In this document: positions 1 to 9,270 of the stretch, piece by piece
How the letters are laid out: each line of letters starts with the position of its first letter
Numbering within the stretch: the first letter of the stretch is position 1
Source: Aptenodytes patagonicus
Taxonomy: Eukaryota > Chordata > Aves > Sphenisciformes > Spheniscidae
DNA length: 64,000 nt
Reading direction: 5' to 3'
Assembly (NCBI RefSeq): GCF_965638725.1
Contig: NC_134950.1
Location: 4,092,101 to 4,156,100 of the forward strand
Notes under the pieces: generated by a model
Told to the model about the DNA's origin: nothing
Databases searched by the model: none
Seen by the model: only the letters and a program-made list of their open reading frames with translations
Made by a program: the position numbers and the translations under genes

Positions 1-852
1 CCATTTCTATAGTTAAAAAAAAACAAAAAAAACCAACCCCAAACCAAAACCAAATGAAAAATCCAGCTCTGTCACTCAAATGGTAAAAGGGTTGCTCATT
101 CTCAACAACCCACATTTAACAGACTTCAGTGTGCATTTTGGTAGAACACCGTGGACAAACTGCAGAAGCAGAGTTCATTAAAGAATGTACATATTTACAT
201 CATTATCTAACACATGTACTTTTTACCACCACAGCCGCAGAACCACATTAGCCCTTGGAATGGATTTCCTCCTCTACCCTGTTTCTGTGCCGACACGGCT
301 ATTTAGGCTGCATTACAGAAGCAGCTGTTTTTACAGAAGACTTTTTTAATGGGCTTGGTCCACTGCTAATGCCCTGGCACTGTTCCGGAAAACTGAGGGA
401 GGGTTTGATCGGTTATTGGCTCCCCAAAGAGGAGAAGGCCGAGGCTAGTAGACACCGTGTAAAACATCTCCCCTCACCTCATCTTCTGCTCTGAGGAGAA
501 ACACAAACTGGGGAAGGACTCCCTTCTAGTCAGAAGGCGAAAGAGCTTTTGGACTGAAAGCTGCCCATAAGAAACTTTAAATTTGGATACTGATTGTCTG
601 AAGAAGTAATTTTAAATGATCTGAGCAAGTTCTGCTGTCAGATTCACATTAGCTCTTCTTACCCCACCACGTTTCTGAGGGAAGAATTCCATTCTTCAAC
701 AAGTATAAAGTTCAATTTCTAAACTTCTTAAACAAAGCAAAAGCAGATGGCTCAGTATATAAATATATCCAGCATCTGGATTCTCAGTAACAAAAATAAC
801 ATCCTTTATACAACAGAAAATGGATCAACTATGAAGCAATTCCCCCTTGGTC
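1..852 (-). other. CHRAC1: CHRAC1 3' UTR and downstream sequence
   Basis: This is the transcript-downstream side of the CHRAC1 stop codon. No AATAAA is obvious on the minus strand. One ATTAAA variant is readable near 341-346 (plus-strand tttaat), but I cannot say whether it is used. The first 60 bases are A-rich on the plus strand. The 3' end of the transcript may lie here or beyond the left edge. Short ORFs here have no recognisable content. Confidence 0.5.
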
Positions 853-992
853 TTAAGATCCAACATCTTCAACAGTTTCGTCTTCATCCTCTTCCTCCTC
901 CTCTTCATCATCTTCCCCCACTTCTCCATCTCGCTTCTCTTTTTCAAGCATTTTTAGGTATTTGCTAGCTAGGATCTTCTTTGGCAAAATAT
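853..992 (-). CDS. CHRAC1: CHRAC1 coding exon 3 (residues 88-133 and stop)
   Basis: The acceptor is CTTCCAG|ATATTTTG and the stop is TAA at 853-855. It encodes DILPKKILASKYLKMLEKEK followed by an acidic tail with a run of six Glu and alternating Asp/Glu. The purine-rich GAA/GAG/GAT codons make a local simple-sequence tract that could vary in length between individuals. Confidence 0.93.
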
Positions 993-2881
993 CTGGAAGG
1001 TAGAATTGTTTCTTTTCTAGTCAGTCTGAATACTTATATTGCCTCATTAATACTGTTGCATCTGTACCATAATGAAATGAAGTCGAAAAGAGGATTTGTT
1101 AAAAACATTATTATTTAAGGGAATACCCAGAGAAGTCAGTCTGACCTATACAGCTGTAAGAATAAGAGGGAATTACCCACTTATGGTACAAGTAACCAAA
1201 GATAAGGAATGTATTTTACGACTGATTACTGGCAACTGTCTTTACTACTGCTCACATACATTATTTATTGGATGTAAAATAGAGTGCTCAATTACTCAAC
1301 TGCCTTAGACAGATTCAACAAGACAGCTATCCCATTTATGTCCTGTAGAAATGTTTTTTCTGCATTAAGGTAAGATACTTGTTCAGGGTAATAATGATGG
1401 AGCCGAGATAAAGCAGAACTGCGTGCTCTGAAAGTACGTCCACAGGGAACCCAGAGAAAGACTGGGCTAGGAATATCTTATTCTTGACCTATATGCTATA
1501 GTTAAGTGTTACAACAAAAATCCAAGTATCAGTAAAAAGTGTGTGTACATGCACACGCGTGTGTACATATATATATATATAAAGAGAGAGGAACCATATG
1601 ATGAATCACTTTAAGAAACAAGACTTACAGATTTAAATGTGTAATTTTGGGGCCACATAACTTCTTACATAAGGATGTGCAGTGATCTTGTTTTATAAGC
1701 TGAAAGCTTTCAGATGGAGTTGCTGGAATTTAAGACATGCTTAAGGCAATGTGCTGAGAACTAATTAGCCTTGCATAACTTTGGAGCACCAGAAAAATCC
1801 CCATTCACAAAGAAATGTTTTCAGTGATGTAGTTTATGAGTTCCAGTTGAATGTCATACAGGAGATTAATGACCAGTAGGAGAATTGTGCTCTCACAAAA
1901 CAATTCAGTAAGAGCAAGATTTCGTTTTCCACATTACATACTGGATTTACCATCATGCTATAGATACCTGCAAGGAACTGAAAGGTCTCGCACTCTTCTG
2001 CAGTATGAGACAGGTCACTGTAAGTTAGAGCGTTCTTCTCCTTGCCTCTGCCATGTTTGTAGGAGTATGTAGCCAAATACTGAACAAAAAGCTCCTAAAA
2101 ATTAAAACAAAAGCGAATAGTCAAACTATGAATTCACACATATAGTTGGCAGCAGTTTTCTTTAATCCCTGTTTAAAGACACAAATGCCACATTTAAGTG
2201 TACATATACTGCACACTTTGTGGAGAGACCCACTTATTTCAGAAGAGCTTAAGGTCAGGATATAGTTGCATCTCTTTGGAGTACTGACTGCAGGCTTGGG
2301 TTCTGGTACGTAACTTAATTTGTGCTGCCCTTCAACACTTTCCACAGCCCAACAAATGACGCTTGAGATCGGAAAGCAGCAGGGTATCATTTCCACACGG
2401 GCTAATTTATACTGATTGACAGCAGTGGAAATAAGAACCTCCTGCATTGCTCACAGACTCTGGGAGCTCAGCTGGACGGGACGATGCCCCAAACCCCTTT
2501 TGCACAGCGGGAGCCCGAAGCGTGATGCTTCATGGCCGCCGAGTGACAGACACAGGTAGGAAGGGGAGAGAGGTGCGGTAAGAGCCGCTCGCTGGGGACG
2601 AGGTCGGCCCGGGGCGCCCCAACAGCGGTGACAGGAGCGACGTGGGAGCCCAGCCCGGAGGCAGCGGTACCTCAGGGAGGCACAGGCCCAGGACGGCGGG
2701 GAAGGAGCGGGGTCGGCCGAGAGGGAAGGGAAGAGGGAGCCGGTACCGTGGCTTTGGCGGTGAGGAAGAGCGCGTCCTGGTTGATGCTGGAGACCTCCGG
2801 CGAGCTTTTCATGATCACGCGGATACGCGACAGGGGCAGCGACACCAGCCGGTTCTCGCCGCCGCTCAACCTCGCCGCCAT
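853..2881 (-). CDS. CHRAC1: CHRAC1, histone-fold subunit of the CHRAC chromatin accessibility complex (complete CDS, 3 exons)
   Basis: This is the CHRAC15-type histone-fold protein. It pairs with POLE3 (CHRAC17) and joins ACF1 and the ISWI ATPase SNF2H in the nucleus to help nucleosome sliding. Joining 2747-2881, 1968-2094 and 853-992 gives 402 bp, or 133 residues plus stop. From memory the human protein is 131 residues. The order seen is a short N-terminus (MAARLSGGENRLVSLPL), a histone fold at about residues 13-90 (SRIRVIMKSSPEVSSINQ, then LTYSDLSHTAEECETFQFLA), a basic ILPKKILASKYLKMLEKEK segment, and a strongly acidic E/D tail. The start ATG at 2879-2881 opens exon 1 inside a CpG island. 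It is head-to-head with TRAPPC9, the same neighbour as in mammals. No disabling change is seen. Confidence 0.95.
1968..2094 (-). CDS. CHRAC1: CHRAC1 coding exon 2 (residues 46-87)
   Basis: The acceptor is TTTTTAG|GAG and the donor GCAG|GTATCT. The exon is 127 bp, 42 codons plus one base. It encodes ELFVQYLATYSYKHGRGKEK and the LTYSDL...FQFLA part of the histone fold. It ends in phase 1, so the Asp codon is completed by exon 3. Confidence 0.94.
2747..2881 (-). CDS. CHRAC1: CHRAC1 coding exon 1 (residues 1-45)
   Basis: The exon runs from ATG to a phase-0 donor (ACG|GTACCG) and has 45 codons. It holds the N-terminal helix of the histone fold with the SLPLSRIRVIMKSSPEVSS motif. Intron 1 is 2095-2746 (652 bp). 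The 5' UTR lies upstream inside the CpG island. Confidence 0.94.
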
Positions 2882-2957
2882 CTTTCCCCCCCGACCGGCT
2901 GCCGGCCCTTCACCCCCAGCCCGGCGAGAAATTGGCGGCCGCCGCGGCACGGCCCGC

Positions 2958-2970
2958 TGGGAGCTGTAGT
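2958..2970 (-). promoter_or_regulatory. ZNF143/THAP11-type motif 1 (ACTACAGCTCCCA)
   Basis: This minus-strand match to the ACTACAnnTCCCA element is bound by ZNF143 and THAP11 (Ronin)/HCF-1 at vertebrate housekeeping promoters. It lies 77-89 bp upstream of the CHRAC1 ATG. Confidence 0.65.
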
Positions 2971-3022
2971 CTCCGGCCGCCGGGGAGGACCCCGCGCGCC
3001 GGCGGCGGCTGGCGCCGGCGGG

Positions 3023-3035
3023 ACTACAACTCCCA
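3023..3035 (+). promoter_or_regulatory. ZNF143/THAP11-type motif 2 (ACTACAACTCCCA)
   Basis: This plus-strand match to ACTACAnnTCCCA continues as TGAAGC, close to the long ZNF143 site. It is 65 bp from the first motif. Confidence 0.7.
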
Positions 3036-3077
3036 TGAAGCCGCGCGCTCCCCGCCCGGTCGCCGAGCGGCGGGAGG

Positions 3078-3090
3078 ACTACAAGTCCCA
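3078..3090 (+). promoter_or_regulatory. ZNF143/THAP11-type motif 3 (ACTACAAGTCCCA)
   Basis: This is the third copy of the ACTACAnnTCCCA core, on the plus strand. It lies 55 bp from motif 2 and is followed by CAGTGCA. Confidence 0.65.
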
Positions 3091-3345
3091 CAGTGCACCT
3101 CGCACCCACCTCCGCCTGCTCCCCCGTTCTCTTCGCGGCGGGGACACCGCGGTTCCCAGGGTGCACCCGGGCGCACTGAGGGGCCGGGCGCGCCTGGCAG
3201 TCGCGTCCCTCGGGGTCTCCCCCCGGCCCCGCGGGTGGGGGCGCTGGGCGGGTTTCCGCAGGCCAGTGCCGGCCCCAGCACAGCGGGAGGGGCCTCAGGG
3301 CTTCACTTCCTCAGCCCCTCGAGGCGGGCCTTAGCCCCAGGCTAG

Positions 3346-4861
3346 CACCTGAGTTTTGGGAACTCGTTTTTAATGGCAAATAGGCTCATCCTATATATAT
3401 TCCAATTACAGGCCAGTGGCTATAAAATTGTTAACTCAAACTGTAATTATAGGCGGCTAAATACCTCTTTTGCTGCTGTAGTACAGCAAAAGGGAATGCC
3501 ATCCGGTAATCCCGACGCTTGTCAGAGGTATGTTGAGGTGTGGAGGGCACATGTAAACTACTAAGTGATTATGGGGCTGTGTCTTTATTATTAACACATT
3601 CCTCATATACAGAGAGTATTTAACCTGTGTGTCTACTGTGTAGGTAACTCGTAAGTCGTAGTTACGGGTGACTTGTGTCAGCCTAGGCCTGCTAAAGTCA
3701 ATGGGGGGTTTGCTGCTGCTGCTGTTGGCTCCAGAAGTTCGTCTGTGCCTGTTCGAGTGAGAGCTACTGTACTCCACTGGGAGAGTGATTTAGCACTTCC
3801 AAAAACGATGATGCGTAGTTTGCATTTCATTAATGGCTTTAATGAAAAGTTTCCAATATGCTTTACAAACAACATGCCTGATGGTTTGTATTGGTAACGA
3901 GCCTGCTAAAGCCACTAATTTGATAACTACTTAGCATGAGAGGGAAGAACAGGAGCTTTTCCATTGCATGCAATAATATTCACATAGAATTTAGGGCAGA
4001 AGGGGATGTACTCATAAAGAATCATACTAAGTGGAAAATCTAGGGAATTTGTTAACGGCCTAGTACTAGCTTATATAGAATTTGCCCAATACGTGAGGGC
4101 ATGGCTTTCATACAGATGATAACTGGTTTATTAATGAAAGACAGCACCTTAAGCAGTTGTAAGCACCTTAGTGCAAGGATGGTACAGTGATGCATCCGTC
4201 AGCATCAGTTCCAACACTACTGTATTTGGAGACATCTTTTACAGTTAGCTATTACAGACAATCTAAATCTCTTAGACTGCAAAATTCCCTTGAGGTTACA
4301 AATTCTGTGAGGCCATTCTGTATAAGTTATACCTGAAGTGAAGCATAATGTCCTGTGATGCTATATGGGTATCTAGCAGGCTCAGCTGCTTCTTTGATCC
4401 TTACCATCTTGTGACATCTTGTGGAAACAGTTGACATTACTATGACAGTGAATTTCTTATAAATACTACTGGGGTCTTCAATGATTTCAACACACATATA
4501 AACCCCCATCAAACTACCATGATTTCTGAGGGTGTTGAGCTATTTGGGTATGGATTTAGGGTCCCTATAGATCCCATAGGATCTAGGGACCTGCCTGTAG
4601 TCATTTTACTCAGCTGTGGACAATGCAGTGTAAGTCCTGGGTAAATCAGGACTCACTCTTTCTTCTCCTCTAGCTCCTATCTCATTATCAGATGTTTCCC
4701 TTTTCCCCACGCAGTGCTCCCAGAAAGGCCACATGCTGGACAGCTCTGTCTTCTTCAGTACCACGCTGGGCAGATGAAGGCATCCAACTGACAGAGAACA
4801 GGAGCAGGAGCACAGCAAACTTAGAGCATCTCTCCATGTTGCTAACAGAGTTTTGGTTTGC
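3346..4861. other. Intergenic sequence without recognisable genes
   Basis: This is moderately A+T-rich sequence between the CHRAC1 CpG island and the LTR element. It has short CTG/GCT runs near 3711-3725 and scattered ORFs under 110 codons with no recognisable motif. I see no repeat family or exon here. Confidence 0.6.
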
Positions 4862-4866
4862 AGGAG

Positions 4867-5405
4867 TGTCCTGGTTTCGGCAGGGATAGAGTTAATTTCC
4901 TTCCTAGTAGCTGGTACAGTGCTGTGTTTTGGATTTAGGATGAGAACAAAGTTGATAAGGCACCGATGTTTTAGTTGTTGCTAGGTAGTGCTTACACTAG
5001 TCAAGGACTTTTCAGCTTCCCATGCTCTACCGACTGAGAAGGCTGGAGGTGCACAAGAAGCTGGGAGGGGGCACAGCCAAACTGGCCAAAGGGACATTCC
5101 ATACCCTGTGATGTCATGCTCAGTACATAAACTGGGGAAAGCTGGCCGGGGGGGCCGCTGCTCAGGGACTGGCTGGGCATCGGTCGGCGGGTGGTGAGCA
5201 ATTGTACTGTGCATCACTTGCTTTGTGTATTATTATTATTATCATTTTATTTCGATTATTAAACTGTTTTTATCTCAACCCATGAGTTTTTCTCACTTGT
5301 GTTCTTCCAATTCTCTCCCCCATCCCACCCTGGGGGGGGGGGGGCGGGGGGAGTGAGTGAGCAGCTGTGTGGTGCTCCGTTGCCGACTGAGGTTAAACCA
5401 CGACA
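4867..5405 (+). repeat. 5' LTR
   Basis: The LTR is 539 bp, beginning TGTCCTGGTTTC and ending TTAAACCACGACA. It holds a CRE-like TGATGTCA (5109-5116), a weak TATA-like CATAAA just after it, an ATTATT microsatellite near 5229-5242, an ATTAAA polyadenylation signal (5258-5263) and a G-run near 5332-5350. Related copies lie at 7175, 51302 (minus) and 58559 (minus). Confidence 0.9.
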
Positions 5406-5413
5406 GTCCTTTT

Positions 5414-5431
5414 TGGCGCCCAACATGGGGC
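5414..5431 (+). promoter_or_regulatory. Retroviral primer-binding site, tRNA-Lys type
   Basis: TGGCGCCCAACATGGGGC begins 8 bp after the 5' LTR. It matches the tRNA-Lys(1,2) 3'-end complement as I recall it except for one base (A for G at position 12), a likely CpG decay. Confidence 0.8.
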
Positions 5432-5565
5432 TCGAAGGGTTTGAGGTAATAACAGATTAACCGGAGTGTGTTGAGGAACTTATATCTGTTAATAGTTGTG
5501 GGTCACAATGTTGGTTTCTCTGTTCTCAATATTGATTTGTATAATCTGCACCGTGCTCTTTTTTT

Positions 5566-6558
5566 TTGCTGTACATGTTAAAGATTGGTGTTGGGTTTTG
5601 CAGTTTGCTGTGGTCTGCAGTGAATAGTGATGTCTCACTTGTGAGGTTTGTTTTTAGAACATTGACCTTGACGTTAGTGTGGTATGTAAACTTCGCAATG
5701 AAGCCGTTACTGTACCACGGAGACCATTTCGTGGAGACAACTAGCAATTGCAGTGACTTCTCTGAGAGTTTTTTTACGGAGGAAATACAGAATGGCAGGG
5801 TCACTACCTTCTTCTATGATGTTTCCTCCTTCATTAAAGTAACTTTTCAATATTTTGAACAGCCTTGGGCAGTTAAGATACTTCTATTGGTACTTCTTGG
5901 GAATATTGTTTTGGTTTTGTCTAAAGTTGGTAAGCAATTTAAGAATATCATCCAGAGATCTGCCCCAAGGCTAGATAGTTATGAGTGGCAGGGTGTGTGG
6001 GACAAGATGGGCAAATACCTAGGCCAATGGGTACTCCCAGTGTTTTGGAACTTCACCCCTGAGCAAGTGCAGAATCCTGAAAAGTTAGTAGAATATTTGG
6101 AAAAAGTATGCTGTCATCCTGGCAACTCCAGACAGATGCAGGTCATTGCAACGTGCTGGGGCCTGGCCCATGCCAACCGAGCCCTGTTCAACACCATTCA
6201 GTACCCTCAAAGGGAAGAGAAGGTCTCTGGCTCTGACAGTAAAACGACACGCGCTGCGGCCACTCAGACCCGGGCAACACGCCCTGTGGCTGAACCAAAG
6301 AACCAGCCTGTGCCGGTATCAGTCGCCCCTGTACACAAGAAGAAATTTTGGAAGTGGAAGTTGGCTCGTTTAGTAAGGGAGGAAGAAGCTTCTTCCATAA
6401 GGGGGCTGGAGGAAGAAATGTACGAGACAGACGACCCTGGAGAAGGGCCATCACGAGAACAGCAGGAGGAGAGCCGGCCACTGATCGGGGAGGAAGAAGA
6501 GGAAGAACTCATAAACGAGGCAGTGACCACCCGATCTCTATCCCTGAGTGAGCTGTGA
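5566..6558 (+). CDS. 330-codon ORF in the LTR element, Gag-position protein with a hydrophobic segment
   Basis: This ORF lies 135 bp downstream of the primer-binding site, where gag would be. Visible parts are a hydrophobic N-terminal half, a membrane-like segment at about residues 103-119 (KILLLVLLGNIVLVLSK), and a Trp-rich stretch (WQGVWDKMGKYLGQWVLPVF, about 141-160). A Cys/His cluster follows (VCCHPGN and ATCWGLAHA, about 181-203), then a basic KKKFWKWKLARL segment and an acidic tail with a run of six Glu. No major homology region or zinc knuckle is recognisable. The N-terminus is uncertain: an ATG at 5508 in another frame runs into a T-homopolymer near 5560. The ORF ends at an in-frame TGA, and the same frame stays open beyond it. 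I do not know its function. Confidence 0.6.
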   Translation: MLYMLKIGVGFCSLLWSAVNSDVSLVRFVFRTLTLTLVWYVNFAMKPLLYHGDHFVETTSNCSDFSESFFTEEIQNGRVTTFFYDVSSFIKVTFQYFEQPWAVKILLLVLLGNIVLVLSKVGKQFKNIIQRSAPRLDSYEWQGVWDKMGKYLGQWVLPVFWNFTPEQVQNPEKLVEYLEKVCCHPGNSRQMQVIATCWGLAHANRALFNTIQYPQREEKVSGSDSKTTRAAATQTRATRPVAEPKNQPVPVSVAPVHKKKFWKWKLARLVREEEASSIRGLEEEMYETDDPGEGPSREQQEESRPLIGEEEEEELINEAVTTRSLSLSEL

Positions 6559-6987
6559 GATACACAAAAAGATTTCAGCCGTCGTCCAGGCGAGCATATT
6601 GTCTCCTGGCTGCTCCGATGCTGGGATAATGGAGCCAGTAGCCTAGAATTAGAGGGTAGGGAAGCCAAGCAGCTGGGATCCCTTTCCAGGGAAGGGGGCA
6701 TTGACAAAGCAATTGGAAAAGGGACACAAGTCCTCAGCCTTTGGAGGCGACTCTTGTCAAGCGTGAAGGAAAGGTATCCCTTTAAGGAAGATGTCATATG
6801 TCGCCCAAGCAAGTGGGCCACCATGGAGAGGGGTATCCAGTTTCTGAGAGAATTAGCTGTGCTGGAGGTGATTTATGGTGGTACCAGAACTGACTTCAAC
6901 ATGAAACAATCCAACACCACATACCATCTCCATTTTTCCTGCCCTGAAAGATTATTACAACAGATGGAGCCCGAAGTCATGGACTAA
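6559..6987 (+). pseudogene. Same-frame continuation after the TGA, Gag-like fragment
   Basis: The frame of the upstream 330-codon ORF remains open for 142 codons between the TGA at 6556-6558 and the TAA at 6985-6987. It contains WLLRCWDNGASSLELEG and later WATMERGIQFLRELAVLEVI. This implies the two parts belonged to one Gag-like polyprotein that is either interrupted by a nonsense change here or read through. The end is truncated: a (TG)n(AT)n(A)n tract and the 3' LTR follow and no pol is present. Confidence 0.6.
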
Positions 6988-7043
6988 ATGAACTCACTGA
7001 ACGTTTTAGAGGGATGGCCCACAGACTAAGGGAACGATATCTC

Positions 7044-7081
<38 letters not shown>

Positions 7082-7098
7082 AAAAAAAAAAAGGGGGG
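7044..7098. repeat. Compound microsatellite (TG)n(AT)n(A)n(G)n
   Basis: The tract is TG 7044-7061, then AT to 7080, A 7081-7092 and G 7093-7098. It lies inside the element between the Gag-like fragment and the 3' LTR and may mark the deletion scar where pol/env were lost. That interpretation is inference. Confidence 0.85.
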
Positions 7099-7174
7099 TG
7101 GTGATTAATGAAAATGTACTGGAAAATATGAGACTTGAGCATGACACAGATGGTATAGAATAAGGGGTGGATAT

Positions 7175-7724
7175 TGTCCTGGTTTCAGCAGGGATAGAGT
7201 TAATTTCCTTCCTAGTAGCTGGTACAGTGCTGTGTTTTGGATTTAGGATGAGAACAAAGTTGATAACGCACCGATGGTTTAGTTGTTGCTAGGTAATGCT
7301 TACACTAGCCAAGGACTTCTTAGTTTCCCATGCTCTACCAACTGAGCAGGCTGGGGGTGCACAAGAAGCTGGGAGGGGGCACAGCCAAACTGGCCAAAGG
7401 GACATTCCATACCATGTGACGTCATGCTCAGTACATAAACTGGGGAAAGCTGGCCGGGGGGGCCGCTGCTCGGGGACTGGCTGGGCATCGGGAGGCGGGT
7501 GGTGAGCAATTGCACTGTGCATCACTTGCTTTGTGTATTATTATCATATTATTATTATTATTATCATTTTATTTCAATTATTAAACTGTTTTTATCTCAA
7601 CCCACGATTTTTTCTCACTTGTGCTCTTCCAATTCTCTCCCCCATCCCACCCGGGGGGGGGGGCGGGGGGAGTGAGCGAGCGGCTGCGTGGTGCTTAGTT
7701 GCCGACTGAGGTTAAACCACAACA
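7175..7724 (+). repeat. 3' LTR
   Basis: The LTR is 550 bp and similar to the 5' LTR apart from about 27 substitutions and a short ATT-repeat indel. It keeps a perfect palindromic CRE octamer TGACGTCA (7417-7424) and an ATTAAA signal (7580-7585). A weak purine tract (AATAAGGGGTGG) precedes it and the target duplicate AGGAG follows. Confidence 0.9.
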
Positions 7725-7729
7725 AGGAG

Positions 7730-9164
7730 ACAGAAACATGATGTAGCTCTATAGCATAAGGTGGGTGTGCACACACTCTGAGAATACCATGATAGTGCAA
7801 TATTACTGGCATTTAATGATTAAACTTTTTTTAGTATATTTTGAAATTGCAAAATTTATGTTGCACCAGTAATGGAATCGAACCTATTCCTAATTAAAAA
7901 CAAACAAATCCATAGAGCAGTTCATACTAGAATTATTTCTCTTGAATCAGAACTGAACTGGTGGTGTTATTAAGATTTCTTTGTCAAACCTGACTGGGAA
8001 CACAGGAAAAATAAATCTCTCCTCTGGTAAATTCAAAACAACAGTTTGCCTAAAAATTAATATGACCTGTTCAGTATAGGGACTGTTTGTACTAATTACA
8101 AACTGCAGAGCAGCATCACATCTCGGTCTCTCCTTTTCTACTCTCACTTGACTCACCAGTATGTGCTACAGGAGTCCTTCTTTTTGCTGTGCTTTGCAGA
8201 CCTGAGTAAGAAACTGCACAGTGCAGGTACTTTCGTGACTTTTGAGCTCTCTGACTAAATTGGGTCTAATAAAGGAGTGACCAGAGATGCTATTCTTGTC
8301 CCGCAGTGAAGATTTGTTTCTTGTTACTGACACCTGTGCGTTCCCCACAGCAATCTCTTTTTTTTACTTCATTGTGTAAATACGTGTGTCTGGGTGGTGT
8401 ATGCACATGCACAAATTTCCCAGGTCAAAAAGGCAAGATTAGATTCTTTCCCCTGACCTCTGTCTCTCACTTCCCCACTGCAATTTGTACTCTCAGTGCA
8501 GTGCCGTGGCTTCTCTAAGCTTCTCAATCTCTGTTTCATATTTAGGGAATTGGAGAGAAACTTTGGCACTCTGTTAGCAGTGTAGGTACTGGGCAAGCTC
8601 CAGCAGAAGAACAGGAAGACGGTGTTAAAGCCTCTTCCTAGCTGCAGTCTCACCCTAGAGCATCACCCTTTTAATTCGTTATGTAAGGCAGTGCGCATAA
8701 ATTCCAGATTACTGGTATGAACTCTTAGTGCGCTGAACCTGAACTACACTGAACAAATTTATTCATGGGCTGAATCTGAAGCAGAACCTAACTGAAGAAG
8801 TATACTAATTTGACTCCCTAATTTACTGATTTTACTTCTACTGTCCTGTACTGAGTGGAAATACAGCAATGGCAGAAGTAAAACTTGCTGCTCCAATAAA
8901 TAGTCCACTCAAATGGGGAGAACTTATTCACATGTACTAGTGAGCTACCTGAAAGCAGAAAAGAATGTTGAATCATTGAAAAGTACTTCTCTGTATCAGA
9001 TCTTCATTGTATGAAATGAGAAGAAAAATAATGATAAACATGATATAATCAGAGTTCCCCATGGAAGAGAATCTGGAGAAAGTGTCTGCTGAATTCCCAA
9101 AAGTTACAGAGAGAAGTTAGAGTACTATTGGAAAAAGAGCAAGCATAGTAAACGGGGTTACATC
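7730..9164. other. Intergenic sequence without recognisable genes
   Basis: I see no exon, repeat family or long ORF. ORFs under 95 codons on both strands have no recognisable motifs. Confidence 0.55.
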
Positions 9165-9270
9165 AGTCATATGGTTTAGTTTTAGTTAGTCCTGTGAGGA
9201 GCAGGGAGTTGAACTTGATGATCCTTATGGGTCCCTTCCAACTTGAGATATTCTATGATTCTATTATAGA
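9165..9270 (+). mobile_element. CR1 LINE 3' end fragment
   Basis: This short 5'-truncated CR1 shows the diagnostic tail: GAACTTGATGATCCTTATGG, then TCCCTTCCAACTTGAGATAT and ATTCTATGATTCTATTATAG. About 100 bp survive. The 5' boundary is approximate. Confidence 0.85.

Larger units (their letters stand above)
2450..3345 (-). promoter_or_regulatory. CHRAC1 CpG-island promoter region
   Basis: A very G+C-rich, CpG-dense block surrounds exon 1 of CHRAC1. It is TATA-less by eye and carries three ACTACAnnTCCCA motifs just upstream of the start codon. The long overlapping ORFs on both strands here are shadows of the base composition. Transcription presumably starts on the minus strand somewhere between about 2,890 and 3,100; this placement is inference. 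Confidence 0.75.
4867..7724 (+). mobile_element. LTR element (short endogenous retrovirus, pol and env absent)
   Basis: Two directly repeated LTRs (4867-5405 and 7175-7724, both TGTCCTGG...CA) flank only about 1.77 kb of internal DNA. A perfect 5-bp target-site duplication AGGAG sits at 4862-4866 and 7725-7729. After the 5' LTR comes an 18-base primer-binding site of the tRNA-Lys(1,2) type. The interior has a 330-codon ORF and a same-frame continuation after one stop. I see no reverse transcriptase, integrase or envelope motifs, so the copy looks non-autonomous. I count about 27 LTR-LTR substitutions by eye, near 5%, so this is an old insertion. The 5-bp duplication would fit an ERV-L-like class, but this is inference. 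Confidence 0.9.

Noticed and set aside
2642..3345. Long ORFs on both strands around the CHRAC1 promoter (up to 230 codons)
   Set aside because: High G+C removes stop codons in all frames. Only the 45-codon CHRAC1 exon 1 within this block has recognisable protein sequence.
4988..5197. Recurrent 69-codon ORF (MLTL...ASHALPTEKAGG) in several LTR copies
   Set aside because: It recurs only because the copies are homologous LTRs. It spans the CRE/TATA promoter area and has matching frames on the opposite strand, so it is not evidence of a protein.
5508..5565. An ATG at 5508 as an alternative start for the LTR-element ORF
   Set aside because: It is in another frame and could join only through a change in the T-homopolymer, which I cannot support from this copy.
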